A stretch of 11,635 bases of DNA from Alphaproteobacteria bacterium (GTDB lineage: Bacteria; Pseudomonadota; Alphaproteobacteria; Sphingomonadales; Sphingomonadaceae): assembly GCA_018830415.1 (NCBI GenBank), contig JAHJSJ010000325.1, positions 1 to 11,635 of the forward strand, written 5' to 3'. Below are positions 7,844 to 11,635 of the stretch, one piece after another. A model generated the notes under the pieces. It saw nothing but the letters and a program-made list of their open reading frames with translations. It did no database searches and was not told the DNA's origin. The stretch's first letter is position 1, and every line of letters begins with the position of its first letter. Made by a program: the position numbers and the translations under genes.

Positions 7844-8140
7844 ATGAAATCGACATTTGGTATGGCAGCTGCCTCGATGGCATCGCTCGCAGTAGCTTCG
7901 CTGATCACCGCTTCACCCGCCGTTGCCCAGGAAATGGGCGCCAAGGAAAAATGCTATGGCGTCGCGCTTAAGGGCAAGAATGATTGCGCTGCGGGCCCGG
8001 GCACCAGCTGTGCTGGCACCTCGACCGTTGACTATCAGGGCAATGCCTGGAAGCTGGTTGACAAGGGTGAATGCGAAAAAATGGGTGGCTCGCTCGCTGC
8101 CAAAAAGGGTAATACCAAGCCCGTGCCCAAACAGGGCTGA
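7844..8140 (+). CDS. bufA1: soluble bufferin precursor (DUF2282, BufA1 type)
   Basis: A 98-residue secreted RiPP precursor. Bufferins of this family are modified on cysteines by BufB/BufC, exported to the periplasm and bind copper; from memory, the two central cysteines become 5-thiooxazoles and the outer pair forms a disulfide. Residues 1-28 are a signal peptide ending PAVA, cleaved before Q29. The mature part has the diagnostic spacing C37-X10-C48-X7-C56-X20-C77 within KCYGV, NDCAAG, TSCAGTS and GECEKMGG. It is lysine-rich (11 Lys against 7 acidic residues). The start at 7844 is chosen because AAGGA (7831-7835) lies 8 bases before it and because it gives a clean signal peptide; an upstream in-frame ATG at 7817 falls inside a leader hairpin. 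First gene of the operon, 21 bases from its paralogue. Confidence 0.93.
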   Translation: MKSTFGMAAASMASLAVASLITASPAVAQEMGAKEKCYGVALKGKNDCAAGPGTSCAGTSTVDYQGNAWKLVDKGECEKMGGSLAAKKGNTKPVPKQG

Positions 8141-8500
8141 TCTCGTTAGAAGGAAACACGAATGAATATTGCATTGGAAACCCGTGGCCTGATGGCCGTG
8201 ATGGCATCGTCCGCACTGCTCGCAGCCTGTGGCTCGGGCGGCTCTGCGCCCGCCGCTGAAGGCGACGCCGCAGCCGAAGGCACCAAAACTGCAGCTGCGG
8301 CTCAGGAAAAGTGCTTTGGCGTGGCGCTCAAGGGCGAAAACAACTGCGCTGCCGGGCCGGGCACGAGCTGTGCTGGCACCTCGACGGTCGACTATCAGGG
8401 CAATGCCTGGAAGCTGGTTGACGCCGGGACCTGCGAAACCATGGGCGGATCGCTGGTGGAAAAGGCCGGTAACGAAGCTCCGGTTCCCCAGCAGGGCTAA
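7946..8500 (+). repeat. tandem duplication of the bufferin core coding sequence
   Basis: Bases 7946-8140 and 8306-8500 are direct copies at a constant offset of 360 bases with no indels. They encode 64-residue cores with 52 identical residues. The most conserved part is strictly identical for 33 bases (8030-8062 and 8390-8422). Similarity ends abruptly upstream of the EKC motif, where a signal peptide in one copy is replaced by a lipobox and linker in the other. Confidence 0.9.
8162..8500 (+). CDS. bufA1: lipoprotein-type bufferin precursor (second DUF2282 copy)
   Basis: A 112-residue paralogue of the preceding gene with the same four-cysteine core: C51-X10-C62-X7-C70-X20-C91. Its N-terminus is unrelated to that of copy one. 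MNIALETRGL is followed by a hydrophobic stretch ending in the lipobox LLAAC, with C23 as the predicted acylated residue. Residues 24-48 form an Ala/Gly/Glu-rich linker (GSGGSAPAAEGDAAAEG...). Position +2 is Gly, not Asp, so in the usual Lol rule the protein would go to the outer membrane. The mature form is acidic (5 Lys, 10 acidic residues). The start is supported by GAAGGA at 8149-8154, 7 bases upstream. Family members normally carry a plain Sec signal, so membrane anchoring is the odd feature. That the core is modified like a normal bufferin is inferred from core identity and from the adjacent bufB and bufC. Confidence 0.88.
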   Translation: MNIALETRGLMAVMASSALLAACGSGGSAPAAEGDAAAEGTKTAAAAQEKCFGVALKGENNCAAGPGTSCAGTSTVDYQGNAWKLVDAGTCETMGGSLVEKAGNEAPVPQQG

Positions 8501-8518
8501 CGCCCTCGGGTTGCCGCA

Positions 8519-9436
8519 ATGCTGGCCGATATCACCCCACCCAGTCCGCTCCCCCCAGGTACCGGGGTGGGGCTCAAGCCGCAGCATTACTCGCAAGCGC
8601 TTGATCTGGTATCGGCCAGTACTCCTTCCGCTGACAGCATCCTCAGCTGGTTTGAGGTGCATCCGCAGAATTACTTCAGTGCAGGCGGTCCGCCACATCG
8701 CTGGTTGACCGCCTTTGCCGAACGCGTTCCGCTCAGCTTTCACTCGGTCGGCCTGTCGCTGGGCAGCCGCGACGGGGTGGATTGTGATGAGCTGGAGCAG
8801 CTCGCCGCGTTGTGCAATCGCTATGCGCCGGCGATGGTGTCCGATCACCTCAGCTGGAGCGGCAGCGCCAGCAATCGCTATCCCGATCTGTTGCCGGTGC
8901 CTTACACCAAAGAGGCGCTCGATCACTTCGCGGCGCAGGTCGCCCGGGTGCAGGATCGATTGGGCCGCACCATGCTGATCGAAAACCCCTCGCGCTATCT
9001 CGCCTTTGCCCGGGATGACATGAGCGAGGCTGATTTCCTGCACGCGCTGTGTGCCCGGACAGGCTGCGGCATCCTGTTTGATATCAATAACATCGAAGTG
9101 TCAGCCACCAATCTCGGACTTGATGCCGATGCGATGATCGATGCGATCGATCCCACGTTGGTCGGCGAAGTGCACCTGGCGGGCCACGCCCGTGAAGATC
9201 ATGCGCACGGCACGCTGCTGATCGATGACCATGGTTCGCAGGTGACTGATGAGACCTGGCGTCTGTTCGAACGGTTCGCACTGCGCGCAGGCGCGCGTCC
9301 GGTGCTGATCGAATGGGACACGGATGTGCCCGAATTTGATACCCTGCTGGCCGAAGCCGCGATTGCCGCTGCGATCACCCGGCGGGCAACGCGCAACCGC
9401 CAATCGGTGCGGGGTCAGCTCCATGCACTGGCTTGA
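8519..9436 (+). CDS. bufB: BufB, DUF692 multinuclear iron-dependent oxidase (MNIO) of bufferin maturation
   Basis: A 305-residue TIM-barrel enzyme of the DUF692 family. With BufC it oxidatively converts precursor cysteines to heterocycles in the cytoplasm, using a two- or three-iron centre and oxygen. The family motifs appear in order: GVGLK (16-20), FEVHPQNYF (45-53), SFHSVGLSLGS (73-83), VSDHLSW (107-113), LIENPSRYL (153-161), FDINNIEVSA (187-196), EVHLAGH (217-223), DDHG (236-239) and IEWDTDVPEFDTLL (264-277). The His, Glu, Asp and Asn residues in these are the usual metal ligands, so none appears lost. The start ATG is 18 bases after the second precursor. No good ribosome-binding site is visible before it, which may keep enzyme levels below precursor levels. 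It overlaps bufC by 14 bases. Confidence 0.95.
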   Translation: MLADITPPSPLPPGTGVGLKPQHYSQALDLVSASTPSADSILSWFEVHPQNYFSAGGPPHRWLTAFAERVPLSFHSVGLSLGSRDGVDCDELEQLAALCNRYAPAMVSDHLSWSGSASNRYPDLLPVPYTKEALDHFAAQVARVQDRLGRTMLIENPSRYLAFARDDMSEADFLHALCARTGCGILFDINNIEVSATNLGLDADAMIDAIDPTLVGEVHLAGHAREDHAHGTLLIDDHGSQVTDETWRLFERFALRAGARPVLIEWDTDVPEFDTLLAEAAIAAAITRRATRNRQSVRGQLHALA

Positions 9437-10166
9437 CAGCGGCCAGAGCGCGATGATGGCGGCGCTCGATCACGGCCCGGCGCATCTGCCCGCAGAACTG
9501 TTTGCCGGGTCGCCCGACCGGGTGCTGGCGGGCATGAAGGTTCATGCCAACACCATTTCCCATGCCCGGCTGGTGGCGCTGGAAGAGACATTTCCGCGCA
9601 CCCGCGAACATATCGGGCATGATCGGTTTAACGAACACTCCCGGTTGTTCCTCCTTCAGCCGGGAGTGACCGCGCAGCCGCTTACGCAGATTGGCGCGGG
9701 GTTTGAACAGTTTCTGATCGATCAAGGCGAAGCCGCAGGCACCGCCGATCTGGCCCGGTTTGAATGGCGGTGGCTTACCGCCTATCACGCCGCCGAGGCA
9801 GAGCCGCTCGCGCTTGACGTGCTGACCAGCTTTGCGCCCGATGAATTGCTCGAACACACAATCGTGCGTCATCCGGCTGCCATTGTCAGCCGGTTTGATC
9901 CGCTGGTGCACCAGGTGATCGGCGCGGAGGTTGCCGGGCTCGACGCGGCGGAGGCGATCATCATCGCCCGCCCGCAAGCCCAGGTTCTGGTTTCCCCGGC
10001 GAGCGCGCTGATGGCGCAATTGCTGGCCGCGGCAAAAAATCCCGTCACCATCGGTAACCTTCTGATGCAGACGGGCGAAAGCATGGATAACAACGAGGCT
10101 GCTGTGGCTGCAATCATGCAGGCGCTGGTGGCGCTCATCAATGCAGGTGCCATCGCCCGATTGTGA
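9423..10166 (+). CDS. bufC: BufC, DUF2063 partner of the MNIO enzyme
   Basis: A 247-residue DUF2063 protein (old annotation: putative DNA-binding domain). It pairs with BufB and is thought to present the precursor peptide to it. The N-terminal DUF2063 domain covers about residues 25-100 and includes VHANTISHARLVALEETFPR and GAGFEQFLID, both close to the family pattern. Residues of about 108-247 form the C-terminal domain, which in this family is described as RRE-like (precursor recognition). The start at ATG 9423 overlaps the bufB stop (9434-9436), with GGGG about 9 bases upstream, implying coupled translation and fixed stoichiometry. A longer reading frame to 9324 exists but would overlap bufB by more than 100 bases and adds nothing family-like. 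The gene also carries a SigF-type promoter motif in its last 115 bases. Confidence 0.92.
   Translation: MHWLDSGQSAMMAALDHGPAHLPAELFAGSPDRVLAGMKVHANTISHARLVALEETFPRTREHIGHDRFNEHSRLFLLQPGVTAQPLTQIGAGFEQFLIDQGEAAGTADLARFEWRWLTAYHAAEAEPLALDVLTSFAPDELLEHTIVRHPAAIVSRFDPLVHQVIGAEVAGLDAAEAIIIARPQAQVLVSPASALMAQLLAAAKNPVTIGNLLMQTGESMDNNEAAVAAIMQALVALINAGAIARL
10054..10079 (+). promoter_or_regulatory. predicted internal SigF-type promoter within bufC, upstream of doxX-sigF-nrsF
   Basis: GTAACC (10054-10059), 16 bases, CGAA (10076-10079), in the same sense and with the same spacing as the two intergenic copies. It differs from them in having G rather than T before GTAACC. It sits within bufC codons for IGNLLMQTGES and would give a leader of about 110 bases before doxX. 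That would let SigF raise its own level separately from the precursor genes. Because it is coding sequence, chance cannot be excluded. Confidence 0.5.
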
Positions 10167-10198
10167 TGGTATCTGTTCGATAATTTAAGGGGACCGAC

Positions 10199-10657
10199 AT
10201 GAAAGCCATTTTTTCTGCCTATGATCGCGCCGTCGCATTTGTCAGTGGCACCATGGTGGAAGGCCTGATGCTGCTGTTCACCCGCATCGTGCTGGCGGGC
10301 ATTTTCTGGCGTTCGGCCCGCACCAAGGTTGAAGAAGGCAGCTGGCTGACGATCAGTGATAGCACCTATTACCTTTTCGCCAATGATTATTCGGGTGTTC
10401 CGCTGCCCAGCGAATTTGCCGCTGTGCTGGCGACGGTTTCCGAACACGTCTTCCCGATCCTGTTGGTGCTGGGCCTGTTCACGCGCTTTTCTGCCTTGGC
10501 GCTGCTGGGGATGACGATGGTGATCCAGATCTTCGTCTATCCGGAACAATGGTGGGCGGTGCACTCGCTTTGGGCCGCGCTGGCGCTGATTCTGGTAGTG
10601 CGCGGCGGCGGGATGATCAGCCTTGATGCGGGCTTGCTCAAGGCTCGTCCCGCATGA
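10199..10657 (+). CDS. DoxX-family integral membrane protein
   Basis: A 152-residue inner-membrane protein of the DoxX family with four hydrophobic segments at about 20-38, 72-94, 97-114 and 121-136. The first contains the typical RIVLAGIFWRSARTKVEEGSW-like region of DoxX proteins, where the family usually shows RxxlGliFlxaGxxKl. The start is supported by AAGGGGA about 8 bases upstream. It sits 32 bases after bufC and its stop overlaps the sigma-factor start (ATGA). DoxX proteins are regular members of bufferin and gig operons, probably with a redox or respiratory role in metal stress, but their reaction is not established. There are no cysteines in the protein, so direct thiol chemistry is unlikely. 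Confidence 0.88.
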   Translation: MKAIFSAYDRAVAFVSGTMVEGLMLLFTRIVLAGIFWRSARTKVEEGSWLTISDSTYYLFANDYSGVPLPSEFAAVLATVSEHVFPILLVLGLFTRFSALALLGMTMVIQIFVYPEQWWAVHSLWAALALILVVRGGGMISLDAGLLKARPA

Positions 10658-11178
10658 GAGCTGACGAAACCTCGCTGGCACGCCTGATGGCGATGTCGCA
10701 AAAAGGCGATCGGCACGCCTATGCGACGCTGCTGACGGAATGCCAGCGTTGGCTACAGAGGTATTACAGTCGCCGCATTGCTCCGGCGCAGCTTGATGAT
10801 CTGGTGCAGGAAACGCTGATGGCGCTGCACAACAAGCTGGCCACGTGGGATTCCTCGCGTCCGTTCCTGCCGTGGCTGGCAGCGATTGCGCGCTATCGCT
10901 GGGTTGACCACCTGCGCCGCCTGTATCGCGCGGATGAATGTGAATTGGATACGGATTTTGCCGGTCATGATGATGAGCCTGCAATTTCAGCGCGGATCAG
11001 CATTGATCGGTTGCTGGGCATTCTGCCCGATGCTCAGGCTCGCGCTATCGAATTGGTAAAGATCGAAGGATTAAGCATTGCCGAGGCATCACAAGCCACC
11101 GGACAAAGCGAATCGCTCATTAAAGTAAACATCCATCGCGGCCTGAAGAAGTTGGCCCATATGGTCGAGAAAGCCTGA
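10654..11178 (+). CDS. sigF: ECF sigma factor of the SigF (NrsF-controlled) type
   Basis: A 174-residue extracytoplasmic-function sigma factor. Region 2 spans about residues 18-90: the region 2.2 sequence DDLVQETLMALHNK lies at 48-61, and the -10-reading helix with PWLAAIARYRWVDHLRR at 73-89. A short linker follows. Region 4 spans about 115-170 with the helix-turn-helix LSIAEASQATGQSESLIKVNIHRGLKKL (140-167) that contacts the -35. It is assigned to the SigF group because the next gene encodes a DUF1109/NrsF anti-sigma factor and the upstream genes are the known type of SigF target (DUF2282, DUF692, DUF2063, DoxX). It should recognise the GTAACC-N16-CGAA motifs found here. The ATGA overlap with doxX puts it in the same operon, giving positive feedback. 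Confidence 0.92.
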   Translation: MRADETSLARLMAMSQKGDRHAYATLLTECQRWLQRYYSRRIAPAQLDDLVQETLMALHNKLATWDSSRPFLPWLAAIARYRWVDHLRRLYRADECELDTDFAGHDDEPAISARISIDRLLGILPDAQARAIELVKIEGLSIAEASQATGQSESLIKVNIHRGLKKLAHMVEKA

Positions 11179-11181
11179 CAA

Positions 11182-11635
11182 ATGACACATAACTCCGATG
11201 TCCTGATTGCAAATCTGGTCGGCAATCTTGAGCCGGTAAGGCCGCTGCGCTTTGCCCACGGGTTTGGTCTGGCGCTGGCGGCTGCGGCGGTATCGACGGT
11301 GCTGTTGATCAGCCTGTACGGAATGCGGGCTGATCTTCAGGTTGGGCACGTCAACCCGCTGCACCTGATCACTTCGGGGCTGTTCCTTGGGCTGGCGATT
11401 GCCGCCAGCGTCACGGTGATCGTGATGAGCCGTCCTTGCGTCGGTACGGATCACAGCGGCTGGACATGGGCAGCGGCGATGGCTGCGCTGTTGCCGGCGG
11501 CCGGGCTGATCGTCGGGCTGGCAGGCGGCGGCGAATTGCTGTCGCAGGACAGCATTCGTCACGGGATGGCGTGCTTCATGATCGGCGGGGCTGGCTCGCT
11601 GCTGGTGTTCGCGATGCTGGTGTGGTGGCTGCGCA
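11182..11635 (+). CDS. nrsF: NrsF anti-sigma factor (DUF1109), 3' end outside the window
   Basis: Starts at ATG 11182, three bases after the sigF stop, and is open to the end of the window (151 codons seen; the family is usually a little over 200). Hydrophobic segments lie at about 25-46, 60-83, 94-117 and 129-150, consistent with the six-helix DUF1109 membrane protein that holds SigF inactive. In Caulobacter NrsF, two conserved cysteines are needed for release of SigF under chromate and cadmium stress. Here C131 (MACFMIGG) lies in a matching region, and C86 (RPCVG) is an extra one; the second conserved cysteine would be past the edge. The N-terminal segment before the first helix is the likely sigma-binding part. 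Weak local family similarity but very strong context. Confidence 0.85.
   Translation, partial: MTHNSDVLIANLVGNLEPVRPLRFAHGFGLALAAAAVSTVLLISLYGMRADLQVGHVNPLHLITSGLFLGLAIAASVTVIVMSRPCVGTDHSGWTWAAAMAALLPAAGLIVGLAGGGELLSQDSIRHGMACFMIGGAGSLLVFAMLVWWLR

Noticed and set aside
9324..9422. Upstream extension of bufC
   Set aside because: It would overlap bufB by more than 100 bases and encodes a peptide without resemblance to DUF2063. ATG 9423 has a ribosome site and the usual short overlap.
1..11635. tRNA, rRNA, CRISPR array, insertion sequence or phage genes
   Set aside because: No cloverleaf, repeat-spacer pattern, transposase or integrase motif was seen; the strand is almost fully occupied by the genes listed.

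Overview
The window looks like chromosomal DNA of a GC-rich alphaproteobacterium, probably a sphingomonad (Sphingomonadales). The reasons are two large TonB-dependent receptors (TBDRs), short intergenic gaps, translationally coupled genes and an ECF sigma factor/NrsF pair of the Caulobacter SigF type. The assignment rests on gene content and style only; no ribosomal or marker gene is present.

Bases 1-4428 (+ strand) hold a nutrient-uptake style cluster: the C-terminal end of an alpha/beta hydrolase, a 1015-residue TBDR whose start codon overlaps the hydrolase stop, and a secreted M14 zinc carboxypeptidase 11 bases further on. A large interrupted palindrome (4437-4489) separates this cluster from a convergent gene on the minus strand, a 1012-residue Oar-like TBDR with an N-terminal carboxypeptidase-regulatory-like domain (4493-7531).

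Bases 7532-7843 form a divergent control region. To its right lies a complete bufferin-type (copper-binding RiPP) operon on the + strand. It has two DUF2282 precursor genes in tandem, bufB (DUF692/MNIO enzyme), bufC (DUF2063 partner), a DoxX-family membrane protein, an ECF sigma factor (SigF type) and its membrane anti-sigma factor NrsF, which runs off the window. Related operons are the Caulobacter SigF regulon and the gig operon of Cupriavidus.

Three observations stand out. (1) The second precursor has a lipobox instead of an ordinary signal peptide, so it should be a membrane-anchored, acidic bufferin beside a soluble, basic one; their Cys-containing cores are 52/64 identical. (2) The motif GTAACC-N16-CGAA, which I recall as the SigF promoter consensus, occurs exactly three times: before the precursor operon, divergently before the Oar-like TBDR, and inside bufC upstream of doxX-sigF-nrsF. 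Only four GTAACC hexamers were found by eye on both strands, and three have CGAA at exactly 16 bases. (3) This puts an outer-membrane TBDR in the same predicted regulon as the bufferins and gives the sigma factor an internal autoregulatory promoter. The inferred model is a metal-stress regulon. NrsF senses metal through cysteines and releases SigF. SigF then induces two differently located bufferins, their modifying enzymes, DoxX, a TBDR and itself.
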